A stretch of DNA of 64,000 nt, from NCBI GenBank assembly GCA_938009275.1, contig CALLHY010000043.1, forward strand, positions 52,623 to 116,622, in the 5' to 3' direction. Source of the DNA: an uncultured bacterium. Its GTDB lineage: Bacteria > Cloacimonadota > Cloacimonadia > Cloacimonadales > Cloacimonadaceae. The notes under the pieces were generated by a model. It was given only the letters and a program-made list of their open reading frames with translations. It had not been told where the DNA came from and made no database searches. Shown piece by piece: positions 8,922-18,059 of the stretch. The first letter of the stretch is position 1; every line of letters starts with the position of its first letter. Position numbers and translations under genes: made by a program.

Positions 8922-10384
8922 TGAGACAGCTAGGAACACTATTACACATATCCTCTCTTGAAACAGAGTATGGCATAGGAGATTTTGGCCCGGCGGCCTA
9001 TAGATTTGCAGAGCATCTAAGTAGCAAAGGCTTTACACTTTGGCAAATCTTACCCATTAATCATTGTGGCTATGGTAACTCCCCATACAATCCAATATCT
9101 GCCTTCGCAATATCACCTTATTTAATTAGTCCAGAACTGCTATACAGAGAAGGACTGGTAAGTCTCGAGACTTTAAACGAAGCAAAGCTACCATCATCCG
9201 ATACTGTGTTTTACGAAAGTGTTTACAAAGCTAAAGATAAGCTGCTAAATGTAGCAGCTAAGAATTGGTTGCTGTCCAGCGATGTGGAATCATTCATCGA
9301 AGACAATGCCTACACCATTAAGCCTTACATTGCGTTCCAGCTACTAAGTCGAATTTATGATGATAATGCATGGCAAGCCTGGAATACTGAACACCGTAGT
9401 TACAATGAAGCTTTGTATAACCAATTGTGGGAGCACTATAGCTCCGATATGAAGATTATCGCTGCGCTCCAATGTATTGCTCGAGATCAGGTAATGGAGT
9501 TTAAAAAAATACTAAAAAGGCATAATATTCTTTTGGTGGGAGATATTCCACTGTATCTGTCTTATGAAAGTGCAGAGGTTTGGGCTTATCAGCATTTTTT
9601 TGATCTTGATCCTAATGGGGTTAGGCTGCATTTCGCTGGAGTACCACCCGATGCTTTCGCCGAAGCTGGGCAGCTTTGGGGAAATCCGATTTATAATTGG
9701 GACAAGATAAAGGAAGATGGATTTAAGCTGTTTTTAAAACGCATATCGCAATGCTTAGAATATGCTGATCTCCTTAGATTGGATCATTTTATAGGTTATG
9801 TGAATTATTGGTGTGTAGACCCAGACTATTCTGCCGAAGGAACACCGATTACTCCAAAAAATGCCACTAATGGTAAATGGGTTCCAGCTTATCCAATAGA
9901 CTTCTTTGCTGCCCTGTGCAGTAAATTCGGGAAAGATCGGATTATTGCAGAGGATTTAGGCGTTTTGAACGAAGATGTATGTAAGATTAGGGATACTTTC
10001 GGCTTTCCGGGAATGATTGTGCTTCAGTTTTGCTTTTTAGATAGCGTACCTCAGATTCACCAGTTTCCAGCAAATAGATGGCTATATACTGGAACTCATG
10101 ACAATCCAACTCTAAAAGGGTGGTTTACATCATTAGATGATGATTCTGAAGTGAGAAGCAACATCCGGCAGTATTGCATCCAGAATAAAGATTGCAGGGC
10201 TTTACCAACCCCAGATAACATCCATAAGATCATGATGAATATAGCAATATCATCATCATGCGAGACTATTATAATACCATATCAAGATATCATGGGCTTG
10301 GATGATAATGCCAGAATGAACATACCAGGAACTGCATTGGGTAACTGGCAGTGGCGTATCTGTTCACAGCTTGAATTGCTCTAA
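8921..10384 (+). CDS. malQ: 4-alpha-glucanotransferase (amylomaltase)
   Basis: GH77 enzyme that cuts an alpha-1,4-glucan and transfers the piece to another glucan or glucose, used in maltodextrin and glycogen metabolism in the cytoplasm. The family signatures are all present: LWQILPIN, GDIPLYLSYESAEVWA, AGVPPDAFAEAGQLWGNP, LRLDHFIGY, IAEDLG and GTHDNP. By position the nucleophile is Asp288, the acid/base Glu344 and the third acid Asp394. Length (487 aa) is normal. It overlaps holA by one base. No other glycogen gene is in the window. Confidence 0.95.
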   Translation: MRQLGTLLHISSLETEYGIGDFGPAAYRFAEHLSSKGFTLWQILPINHCGYGNSPYNPISAFAISPYLISPELLYREGLVSLETLNEAKLPSSDTVFYESVYKAKDKLLNVAAKNWLLSSDVESFIEDNAYTIKPYIAFQLLSRIYDDNAWQAWNTEHRSYNEALYNQLWEHYSSDMKIIAALQCIARDQVMEFKKILKRHNILLVGDIPLYLSYESAEVWAYQHFFDLDPNGVRLHFAGVPPDAFAEAGQLWGNPIYNWDKIKEDGFKLFLKRISQCLEYADLLRLDHFIGYVNYWCVDPDYSAEGTPITPKNATNGKWVPAYPIDFFAALCSKFGKDRIIAEDLGVLNEDVCKIRDTFGFPGMIVLQFCFLDSVPQIHQFPANRWLYTGTHDNPTLKGWFTSLDDDSEVRSNIRQYCIQNKDCRALPTPDNIHKIMMNIAISSSCETIIIPYQDIMGLDDNARMNIPGTALGNWQWRICSQLELL

Positions 10385-10402
10385 AAGCTTCAGGAGAGAT
10401 TT

Positions 10403-10530
10403 GCCCCTATGCCTATGACAGCGCTATATGCTATGATTTATATGATTAGCAGCATAGTTACAAGAGCTCTGTCACAATGTTTCTACTTGACGAAATGCTG
10501 CCTTATTTCACGCTGTAACAACATAGGGGT
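10403..10530 (+). promoter_or_regulatory. Candidate structured leader upstream of iorA
   Basis: The 208-base gap between malQ and iorA can fold into a closed multibranch structure. An outer stem pairs CCCCTATG (10404-10411) with CATAGGGG (10522-10529). Inside it TGACAG (10416-10421) pairs with CTGTCA (10469-10474), enclosing CTATG/CATAG (10431-10435 with 10453-10457), and a separate small hairpin pairs GAAAT with ATTTC (10492-10496 with 10505-10509). No T run follows, so it is not a simple terminator. It does not match a riboswitch class I recognise. This is seen by eye and could be chance. Confidence 0.3.
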
Positions 10531-10592
10531 CATTGGGTGTGCAGTCTGCTAAGTTATTATACAGTAAAAATATAAAACAAGGAGACACAATT

Positions 10593-12188
10593 ATGGATGC
10601 TTTGATGCTGTTAGGCGATGAAGCCTTAGCGCAAGGTGCTTTAGATGCCGGTATCTCTGGTTTCTACGCGTATCCCGGTACTCCATCCACCGAGATTATG
10701 GAGTATGTTCAACGAAGCAAACAAGCAGAAGGAATTCACAGAACCTGGAGTTCAAACGAAAAAACTGCTATGGAATCCGCAATTGGTATGAGCTTCGCTG
10801 GTAAGCGCACCATGGCAATGATGAAACACGTTGGTTTAAATGTGGCTGCCGATCCTTTTATGAATTCAGCTTTCACCGGAGCTAATGGTGGGCTGCTTGT
10901 TGCTGTGGCAGATGATCCTTCAATGCATAGTTCACAAAATGAACAGGACTCCAGATTCTATGGCAAGTTCGCTATGATCCCAATCTTAGAGCCATCCAAT
11001 CAACAAGAATGTTATGACATGGCGTTCTATGGGTTCGAGCTTTCAGAAAAGTACAAAGTGCCTGTACTGATACGCCTTACTACTCGTTTATCGCACTCTC
11101 GCGCTGGAGTACTCAGGCGCACACCCATTTCCCAGAATGCATTAAAGACCCCCGAAGACCTGTTCCAGTTTATGCTATTACCTGCAATAGCCAGAAGGAA
11201 GTATCAACATCTTATTGAGCTGCAACATGACTTTGTTCGCGAATCTTCCAATTCACCCTTCAATTCATTCCAATCTAAAGCAAAAGACCATAGTAAAGGT
11301 ATTATCTGCACAGGTTTGGCATACAACTATCTAAATGAAGTGTTCCAAGGAAATGATATCCCACACCCTGTAGTGAAGATTTGCCAATACCCGCTACCCA
11401 CCCAGCAGATTCACGACCTGTATAACAGCTGTGATTCTTTGGTAATATTCGAAGAAGGTATGCCCCTGGTAGAAGAACAGCTAAAGGGTTTATCTTTTGC
11501 GGGAATGAAGCCTATCCACGGAAGACTAGACGGCACACTTGCCCGCGATGGCGAGCTAAATCCTAATAAAGTAGCCAAAGCCTTAGGAATGCCCGATACC
11601 TACGGGAAACCCATACCGGAAGTCGTGGCTGGAAGACCTCCCATGCTATGTGTTGGCTGTCCCCACAGCGATTCATATCTTGCGCTTAATGAAGCCATTG
11701 CCGAATACGGTAGAGGACATGTTTTCAGCGATATTGGTTGCTATACTCTCGGATTCATGCCCCCATACAATGCTATTAACTCCTGTGTTGATATGGGAGC
11801 TTCGATTACAATGGCAAAAGGAGCTGCTGACAGTGGTCATTTTCCTGCTATCGCAGTTATCGGAGATAGCACCTTTGCCCATTCAGGTTTAACCGGCTTA
11901 CTGGATTGTATCTTCGATAAGTCCAACGTAGTTATAGTTATCCTGGACAATTCAACCACTGGTATGACAGGTGGTCAGGATTATACTGCGTATGGTAAAC
12001 TTGAAGACATCTGTGCCGGCTTGGGAGTAGAGAAAGAACATATCAGAGTATTTGTTCCATTCAAAAAGAACTATCCCGAAATGGTGCAGATTTATAAAGA
12101 AGAAATTGCCTACAATGGGGTATCTGTTATTATCCCGCGTCGCGAATGCGTTCAAACCCTAAAAAGAAAACACAAAATGGAAGGCTGA
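10593..12188 (+). CDS. iorA: Indolepyruvate ferredoxin oxidoreductase, alpha subunit (short form without ferredoxin domain)
   Basis: Large subunit of the thiamine-diphosphate enzyme that oxidatively decarboxylates aryl pyruvates from aromatic amino acids to aryl-acetyl-CoA with reduction of ferredoxin. The N-terminal pyrimidine-binding domain begins LGDEALAQGALDAG and includes YPGTPSTEI; the C-terminal domain has CVGCPHSD, DIGCYTLG and the ThDP motif GDSTFAHSG...DNSTTGMTGG (about residues 424-450). At 531 residues it stops after RRECVQTLKR and lacks the two 4Fe-4S ferredoxin clusters usual at this family's C terminus. ATG 10593 is chosen because AAGGAGACA precedes it; the frame extends 20 codons upstream without a binding site. 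iorB starts 2 nt after the stop. Confidence 0.92.
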   Translation: MDALMLLGDEALAQGALDAGISGFYAYPGTPSTEIMEYVQRSKQAEGIHRTWSSNEKTAMESAIGMSFAGKRTMAMMKHVGLNVAADPFMNSAFTGANGGLLVAVADDPSMHSSQNEQDSRFYGKFAMIPILEPSNQQECYDMAFYGFELSEKYKVPVLIRLTTRLSHSRAGVLRRTPISQNALKTPEDLFQFMLLPAIARRKYQHLIELQHDFVRESSNSPFNSFQSKAKDHSKGIICTGLAYNYLNEVFQGNDIPHPVVKICQYPLPTQQIHDLYNSCDSLVIFEEGMPLVEEQLKGLSFAGMKPIHGRLDGTLARDGELNPNKVAKALGMPDTYGKPIPEVVAGRPPMLCVGCPHSDSYLALNEAIAEYGRGHVFSDIGCYTLGFMPPYNAINSCVDMGASITMAKGAADSGHFPAIAVIGDSTFAHSGLTGLLDCIFDKSNVVIVILDNSTTGMTGGQDYTAYGKLEDICAGLGVEKEHIRVFVPFKKNYPEMVQIYKEEIAYNGVSVIIPRRECVQTLKRKHKMEG

Positions 12189-12190
12189 AA

Positions 12191-12763
12191 ATGAAAAAAG
12201 ATATTATTCTTGCAGGAGTTGGCGGACAAGGTATCTTAACCATCGCCACAATAATCGGTACAGCAGCCTTAAAACGCGGAATGCATCTTAAGCAAGCCGA
12301 AGTTCACGGTATGAGCCAACGTGGGGGAGACGTGCAGTCTCACTTGCGCTTATCCGACGAACCCATCTGGAGTGACCTGATCAGCTTTGGCGGAGCAGAT
12401 ATGATTCTCAGCGTTGAGCCGATGGAATCATTGCGTTATTTACCCTATCTTCATAACGATGGATGGATTATTACCAACGCAGTTCCATTTAACAATATTG
12501 CCAACTATCCGGATATAGACACCATCTATAATGAGATTAAGAAAACGAACAACCATGTTCTATTTGATGCAGATACGATAGCCAAAGAAATCAAGGCAAG
12601 TAGATCGATGAATATCGTTGTGTTAGGCGCGGCTATAAAACATCTGGGCTTTACTCAGAAAGAGATAGAAGACGCTATTAAAGAGATATTTGCTCGCAAA
12701 GGTGATGCAATTGTAGAGGCTAACATCAGGGCTCTACAGGCAGGGATAGATATTGTAAAATAA
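12191..12763 (+). CDS. iorB: Indolepyruvate oxidoreductase, beta subunit
   Basis: Gamma-type (POR gamma/IorB) subunit that pairs with IorA; it contributes the CoA/2-oxoacid side of the enzyme. The start MKKDIILAGVGGQGILTIA and the QAEVHGMSQRGGDVQSHLR block are diagnostic. The length is 190 aa, normal for IorB. ATG 12191 is used because GGAAGG lies just upstream and the family begins there; a longer frame from 12146 would overlap iorA. A clear intrinsic terminator follows at 12816. Confidence 0.93.
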   Translation: MKKDIILAGVGGQGILTIATIIGTAALKRGMHLKQAEVHGMSQRGGDVQSHLRLSDEPIWSDLISFGGADMILSVEPMESLRYLPYLHNDGWIITNAVPFNNIANYPDIDTIYNEIKKTNNHVLFDADTIAKEIKASRSMNIVVLGAAIKHLGFTQKEIEDAIKEIFARKGDAIVEANIRALQAGIDIVK

Positions 12764-12815
12764 CCATTTGCAATTAATCGATCAGCCTTGTATTTGTTGC
12801 GAAGCCTAAAGCTAC

Positions 12816-12862
12816 AGGCCGTGTTTAAGGGAATTATCTTGACTAAAACACGGCCTTTTTTT
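12816..12862 (+). terminator. Rho-independent terminator after iorAB
   Basis: AGGCCGTGTTT (12816-12826) pairs with AAACACGGCCT (12846-12856) and is followed by a run of T. It ends the iorA-iorB transcript. Confidence 0.85.
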
Positions 12863-12901
12863 CCCATGCCAGAGAACGTATCATAATCAACAGGAGCTAA
12901 A

Positions 12902-13568
12902 ATGCATAGACTACTCATAATCCTTATGCTGGTCGTAGGTGGGCTATCTCTATTTGCAGAAGACAACACTGCGGAACAAATCACATTCGGTCTGATATCG
13001 GCTCCTGAATACAATCTTGATATGCGCATGTCTCTTTCGTTAAAAAGGGTTTATGTTACAGCTGAATTCGTTGTTCAGCCAGACAGCTCAAAGAGCAACG
13101 ACTATTATAGTTTTTTCATTAGCAAAGATGCAAAAATTGAGCAAGCATACATAAATTCCAAACGTGCATATCCATTACTAACCACAAATCTTGTACCAGA
13201 GCATTTTGATCCGGTTCTTTCAGTACCCGCGTTGTTAGACAGTTCGTCTCTTGTGCTTTGTTATAGCTTTGATAATACTACTTTGATGAAAGAGCCTGCC
13301 AGTATCAAAGTAACATATTGGATACCATTACCCGAGTGGCACCCAACCGATGATGGTAAGAGTGTTATTGGTTTTATGGCAGATGAATACTGGTTCCCAC
13401 GTAATATAGAGTATGACAGCACTGTTAATATAGAACTACAAAGCACAGAGAGTTACAAACTGGAAATTGATACCCCATGTTCTTTTAGCGATGACGAGGG
13501 TATCCGCATGCATAAAGGATGCTTTCGAGATGGCATCGGGAAATCAGCATTCTTAAAGATTATAAAAG

Positions 13569-13573
<5 letters not shown>
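12902..13573 (+). CDS. Small exported protein of unknown function
   Basis: A 223-residue protein starting after a good binding site (CAGGAGCTAAA) with a signal peptide (MHRLLIILMLVVGGLSLFAED). The mature part is mixed alpha/beta in composition, with WIPLPEWHPTDDGKS and ADEYWFPRN near the middle and no lipobox. No family was recognised; the content would fit a periplasmic protein. Its stop codon lies inside the first bases of tRNA-Thr. Confidence 0.75.
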
Positions 13574-13645
<72 letters not shown>

Positions 13646-13677
13646 GAATATATGGGCGTAATCCCATATCATATATG

Positions 13678-13711
13678 CAACACCCCAGCCTCGGTTGGGG
13701 TTGTTCTTTTC
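13678..13711 (+). terminator. Terminator after tRNA-Thr
   Basis: An AACACCCCA/TTGGGGTTGTT stem around a short loop is followed by CTTTTCTT, about 35 bases after the tRNA. Confidence 0.65.
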
Positions 13712-13755
13712 TTGATGAATTCTTGAACGAGCTTCCTTGACCGAAATACTAATGC

Positions 13756-13798
13756 ATTACGCATGAAATACGGATGAGATGCGTATTTCATGCGTAAT
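13756..13798. repeat. Perfect 17-bp inverted repeat in a convergent gap
   Basis: ATTACGCATGAAATACG (13756-13772) is repeated exactly in reverse complement at 13782-13798 around a nine-base loop. No long T run follows on either side. It lies between tRNA-Thr (+) and the PHP gene (-), so it may be a bidirectional transcription barrier or an isolated palindromic element. Confidence 0.85.
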
Positions 13799-13846
13799 TA
13801 TAAAGTAATTGCAGCAAGATAGAATTAACTGAAGACTGAAAATGCG

Positions 13847-14590
13847 TTATTTATTATATCTGTATGGGGTAGAAAACTCTGAAGGTACCCGATCGTAGAA
13901 ATCATCAAAATGCCCAATTTCGTGCGCATCGCTACCTATAGAGAATAAAGTACCCCCCATACTCTTATATAGCTCGATGTGCTCATTCTCCGGATGTAGA
14001 TTGGCATAACCCCTACGTAAAGGCCCAAAATTAATCTCAAGTGCAATCTTTCTTTCTATCATCGTTGTAAAGATGTCCTTAATAACCGGTAATACGTAGC
14101 TTTCATCGGGAACGTATGGGTAATAACGTTTGTATACTCCCAAGTGAGCCAGAACATCAAAATCGCAAGTGGATACTAAATCAAGATTGTATCTGTAGTA
14201 TTCGATGGTCTGTTGCTTGCTAAGCGCACGTTTCAATGGCATGGCCATGTTAGAATTGTCGGAAAGGAAATGAACGGAACCCAGAATAATGTCAAAGTCT
14301 ATTTCTGTTATCAGAGAATTGGCAAAGTCCTTTACCCGATGAAAATCACCAATTTCAATACCAAACAAGATGCTCAAATCCGGAAACTCGGACTGTAGCT
14401 TTGTTACTGCAGCGCGATATTTGGTTAAAGAAGGCAATCCGCATACCGATAACTCGTGGGGAAGTAAATCGAGATGTTCGGTAATGGCTATCTCATCGTA
14501 ACTACATGCTATTGCTTTAGCTGCCAGATCTGTTCCTTTCAACCGGCTGTCAGGGCTGAACTCCGTGTGAATGTGATAATCGTACTTCAT
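13847..14590 (-). CDS. PHP-domain phosphatase, histidinol-phosphatase (HisK/HisJ)-like
   Basis: Member of the polymerase-and-histidinol-phosphatase family, metal-dependent phosphoesterases with a clustered His/Asp site. Visible metal-binding blocks are HIHTEFSPD (residues 6-14), ITEHLD, GIEIGD, GSVHFL, LAHLG and a late GSDAHEIG. Length (247 aa) fits HisK-type histidinol-phosphatase, which makes histidinol from its phosphate, but no other histidine gene is nearby and related PHP proteins have other substrates. Its ATG overlaps the stop of the upstream activator gene (ATGA), so it is the last gene of a six-gene operon. Confidence 0.8.
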   Translation of the reverse strand: MKYDYHIHTEFSPDSRLKGTDLAAKAIACSYDEIAITEHLDLLPHELSVCGLPSLTKYRAAVTKLQSEFPDLSILFGIEIGDFHRVKDFANSLITEIDFDIILGSVHFLSDNSNMAMPLKRALSKQQTIEYYRYNLDLVSTCDFDVLAHLGVYKRYYPYVPDESYVLPVIKDIFTTMIERKIALEINFGPLRRGYANLHPENEHIELYKSMGGTLFSIGSDAHEIGHFDDFYDRVPSEFSTPYRYNK

Positions 14591-15360
14591 TTGTTTCCTG
14601 CTAAAATTGCAGCTCCAAGAGCTCCGGTTATTTCTGGTTCAGGTGGGATTAATACCTCAAAACCAAGCTCCCTGGATATACACCTGGCAAGGTCTTTGTT
14701 CATGGCTACTCCACCTGTGAACACAATGGGTGTTTCCCAGGCCAGAGAGGACATTTGGGAAGATATTCTGCGGGAAATGCTGTTATGAACAGCGCGCGCT
14801 ATCTCTTTAGGGCTTACTGCGGATGCCATCATGCTTATGATCTCAGATTCGGCAAAAACAACACAAGTAGAATTAAGCTTTAATGATAGCTCTGCTTCGG
14901 CGGCAATATCCGCTAAACCACCAACTTCACAAGCAAGTCTGAATGCTGTCATTTCGAGAAATCGTCCTGTGCCAGCAGCGCATTTATCATTCATCACAAA
15001 GTCATCCACCTTACTTTGCTCATTTATGGCAATTATCTTTGAGTCCTGGCCACCAATATCTATTATACAGCGTGCTTCAGGAAAGTAATATTGACAGCCT
15101 CTGGCATGGCAGGTAATCTCAGATAGAACATAATCTACCTTGGGGAACAGCTTCCTGCCATAGCCCGTGGTGCCAATGCGGTTAATATTATTCCATGTAA
15201 TGCTACTATCACGAAATGCCTCTTCAACCAGCCTGTCAATGCTGGTTCTTACTTCCACATCTGTAGTGCCATAGCTGTGGTATATTATCTCGCCATTAAC
15301 AACATTATAAAGCACTACTTTCGTATTACGTGAGCCAATGTCTATGCCAAGATTTATCAT
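14587..15360 (-). CDS. 2-hydroxyacyl-CoA dehydratase activator-like ATPase (BcrAD/BadFG/HgdC family)
   Basis: ATPase of the ASKHA fold carrying one 4Fe-4S cluster at its dimer interface; in the family it uses ATP to push an electron into a radical 2-hydroxyacyl-CoA dehydratase or benzoyl-CoA reductase. Motifs seen: GIDIGSRNTKVV, DIGGQDSKII, KCAAGTGRFLE, CVVFAESEI and FTGGVAMNKDL. Cys127 and Cys166 fall at the numbering reported for the cluster ligands of the Acidaminococcus enzyme. Length (257 aa) is typical. The dehydratase subunits it should serve are not in this window. It starts 3 nt after the M16 protease stop and overlaps the PHP gene. Confidence 0.88.
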   Translation of the reverse strand: MINLGIDIGSRNTKVVLYNVVNGEIIYHSYGTTDVEVRTSIDRLVEEAFRDSSITWNNINRIGTTGYGRKLFPKVDYVLSEITCHARGCQYYFPEARCIIDIGGQDSKIIAINEQSKVDDFVMNDKCAAGTGRFLEMTAFRLACEVGGLADIAAEAELSLKLNSTCVVFAESEIISMMASAVSPKEIARAVHNSISRRISSQMSSLAWETPIVFTGGVAMNKDLARCISRELGFEVLIPPEPEITGALGAAILAGNK

Positions 15361-15363
15361 AGT

Positions 15364-18042
15364 TTACACCAATATATGCACAAATTGATCGTCACTTCTT
15401 AGCCATCTTTGGGCAATGCTGTTTAATCTTTCCAAGCTTACGGCTTTTATGCGTGATTCCCTGTTTAGATAGTAATGTGGTGCATAGCCCAATGCAGCGA
15501 GGTTGGACATAGAAGATGCTGTATAGGAGGCACTTTCGTGATCAAAACGATTTATTCCAACTAAGTACTTCTTTGCATTATCAAGTTCTAATTCTGTAAT
15601 GCCAGCATATACAACATCTGCTAGCAAGTCTTGCATCACAGCCAGGCACTTATTATAATCTTTCTTGTCGCAAAATGCATAGGCATTCCAAAAACCGAGA
15701 TCTTGCACTGAGCTAAAGTCAAATCCAGTTTGATATGCAAAACCATACTTTTCACGCAGAACATCAAAGAATCGCGAGGAAATATCACCCCCAAGTATAT
15801 GTGCTAATACATGAAATGCTGCATTGTCTTCCACAGAGGAAGCGGGCGTGGCAAAGCCCCCCAGATGGATAATGGCTTGATCTGTTTCTCTATACTGCTT
15901 TTTATATCTGGCTGCACCAACACAAAAAACCGGCTTGGCTTGAATAGTGGCTTTGCTAGTCTGGATTCTATGAAACAAGCACTCAGCCAAATCTGCTATT
16001 TGTTGGGGAGATTGTGAACCCACTATTCCAAGATGAAAGTCTCTGGATATATTCCATGTATCATACCAGCTGTTAATATCACGCAACTTAATGGAGCGGA
16101 TATCTCCAGCATTGCCAGTGCTTCTGAATAAGTTGCTGTTATTGCCAACCAACATTTCGAACCATTTATGGTACGCATAAGATACGGGATAATCATTGTC
16201 TCTTCGTATGCCATCCAAGGCCGCAGAAGTAAGTAGCTTAAGGTGCTGGGAATCAAAGCGAGGGCTGAACACTATTTCTGAAAGAATAGATAATGCCTTA
16301 TCCAGATGCTCTGGCCGGCACTTTCCCCTGTAGGTTGTACTATCCAGATGATGAATAGCACGGATGTTAAAGCCATATTCACGCGAGAAGCGCATTAGCT
16401 CAGAATGAGTATGATTCCTTGTTCCATAAAGCATCAAAGTTGATGTAAAGAAGTTCAGCCCACGCTGGTTTTCATCTTCACACAGCTGGCTAAGGTGAGA
16501 AGACAAGGCAAAGCCGGTAACACTCTTGTTCATTACCTGCCTGAATAGGATATTAAATCCGTTACCCAGCTGTATGGAGTATTGATTCCCGGCTACCTGC
16601 TCAATTTGCGCATATTGGGCACTACTATAGCTTTCCTGGCTGTTAAGATTTGTAGTAGTATCTTTGTATTGGTTACTAACAGCCTGATAGATTTGTCGTT
16701 TGTTCCTTATGTGTTCCAGTTTGAAGCTATCTAAGCAAGAAGGTTGTTTCGTTCCTTGATGATAGAGCCTGATGGATTCTGCCTGCCAATATTGGTGCAT
16801 TGCCTTAAATACGTCATCCATCTTTATTGCCATTATCTTGTCACCATAGCTTTGATACTCGCTCAGACTTTCATTAAATTCCTCTGCAGCAAGCAGGTTA
16901 GCCGTGTTTTCCACGCCTTCGAAGCTATACAACCAGCTATGAATAACGTCTTGCTTAATCAGGTGCAGTTCATCCTCAGGAATACCTTGCATCATGAGTG
17001 AGCAATACTCTTCCTTAAACACGTTTAAAATTCGGGCAATGTTCTTTCTGCCCATTGGGCTTGTCAGGATTACCGATGCGCCTGATAATACACCGCTTAA
17101 TGAACTTACCTTTACCGATGAGCATAGCTTCTCTTCTTCCACTAAACGCTTGAATAATCTCGATGACTTGCCAATTGCCAAGTAGCGAATTGCTATTAGT
17201 AATGCATCGGACATTGGGTGTTGCTCACAAAGTTCTTGGACAACAAAGGCCAGGAACTCCTCGCCTTTCTTCTTGTTGCGGGAGAGGTATCCGAATTCTT
17301 GCTTTTCGGGTTCTACGCTTACATTAGTCTTGCGTAAGGCGTATCTGTTATCCCATGTTCCAAAATATCGGACAATACCAGTTTGCAGCGTATCATAATC
17401 AAAATCGCCACATGCAACCAGGAAGGCGTTATTAGGATTATAATGGTGTTTGTAAAAGGCAAATAACGACTTGTAGCTGGCATTGCTTATGGAATCCAAG
17501 GAACCAAGAACGGGCTTTTTTAGTGGGCTTTTTTGGAAGTGATTTACTTGAATGAACTCTATGAAGTCAGGTTCAGGATCATTTTCATACTGCTTAATCT
17601 CTTCTATTATCACGTCTTTTTCCATGGCAACATCCTGCTCGTTGAATCTGGTGTGACACGCTAATTGGCTCAGGATGTATAGTCCGGAATTTACTTCCTC
17701 GGCGGGTAAAAGAACATAATAACATGTACAATCATAATCGGTAAACGCATTTAACATCCCTCCGAGCGAAGAAGCATAAGCAGATAGTGAGTTAGCTGGG
17801 AAATCACAGGTAGCTTTAAAGCATAGATGCTCAATGAAGTGTGAATAGCCTTCCTCAGCGGGCTTCTCTTTAACCGAGCCGGTTCTGATATATAATTGCA
17901 AGCATAAGACATGATTGCTATCGTCTTTATAAGCAATTGTTTTCAGGCCATTGCCAATGGTTTTCACTTCAAGGGCTGGCAAGTTCTTTGCTGCAATAGG
18001 AGATAGGGAAGGGGATGTTCCTCTGTTATTATAGTTTATCAT
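15364..18042 (-). CDS. M16-family zinc metalloprotease (insulinase/pitrilysin type)
   Basis: An 892-residue two-half M16 peptidase. The N-terminal half carries the inverted zinc motif HFIEH (His68, Glu71, His72) and the third ligand in the IIEEIKQYEND block (Glu147 or 148), so it should be catalytic. The second half (from about residue 470) has the same fold but no HxxEH, as usual for the inactive half, and keeps the substrate-side region ending in REKYGFAYQTGF. No signal peptide is seen, so it may act in the cytoplasm or periplasm on small peptides. It lies 17 nt after folE2. Confidence 0.9.
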   Translation of the reverse strand: MINYNNRGTSPSLSPIAAKNLPALEVKTIGNGLKTIAYKDDSNHVLCLQLYIRTGSVKEKPAEEGYSHFIEHLCFKATCDFPANSLSAYASSLGGMLNAFTDYDCTCYYVLLPAEEVNSGLYILSQLACHTRFNEQDVAMEKDVIIEEIKQYENDPEPDFIEFIQVNHFQKSPLKKPVLGSLDSISNASYKSLFAFYKHHYNPNNAFLVACGDFDYDTLQTGIVRYFGTWDNRYALRKTNVSVEPEKQEFGYLSRNKKKGEEFLAFVVQELCEQHPMSDALLIAIRYLAIGKSSRLFKRLVEEEKLCSSVKVSSLSGVLSGASVILTSPMGRKNIARILNVFKEEYCSLMMQGIPEDELHLIKQDVIHSWLYSFEGVENTANLLAAEEFNESLSEYQSYGDKIMAIKMDDVFKAMHQYWQAESIRLYHQGTKQPSCLDSFKLEHIRNKRQIYQAVSNQYKDTTTNLNSQESYSSAQYAQIEQVAGNQYSIQLGNGFNILFRQVMNKSVTGFALSSHLSQLCEDENQRGLNFFTSTLMLYGTRNHTHSELMRFSREYGFNIRAIHHLDSTTYRGKCRPEHLDKALSILSEIVFSPRFDSQHLKLLTSAALDGIRRDNDYPVSYAYHKWFEMLVGNNSNLFRSTGNAGDIRSIKLRDINSWYDTWNISRDFHLGIVGSQSPQQIADLAECLFHRIQTSKATIQAKPVFCVGAARYKKQYRETDQAIIHLGGFATPASSVEDNAAFHVLAHILGGDISSRFFDVLREKYGFAYQTGFDFSSVQDLGFWNAYAFCDKKDYNKCLAVMQDLLADVVYAGITELELDNAKKYLVGINRFDHESASYTASSMSNLAALGYAPHYYLNRESRIKAVSLERLNSIAQRWLRSDDQFVHILV

Positions 18043-18059
18043 ATCAGGTATTCAATTAC

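Noticed and set aside
10533..10592. Longer start for IorA
   Set aside because: The 20 added residues have no ribosome site and overlap the end of the proposed leader; the AAGGAG before 10593 decides the start.
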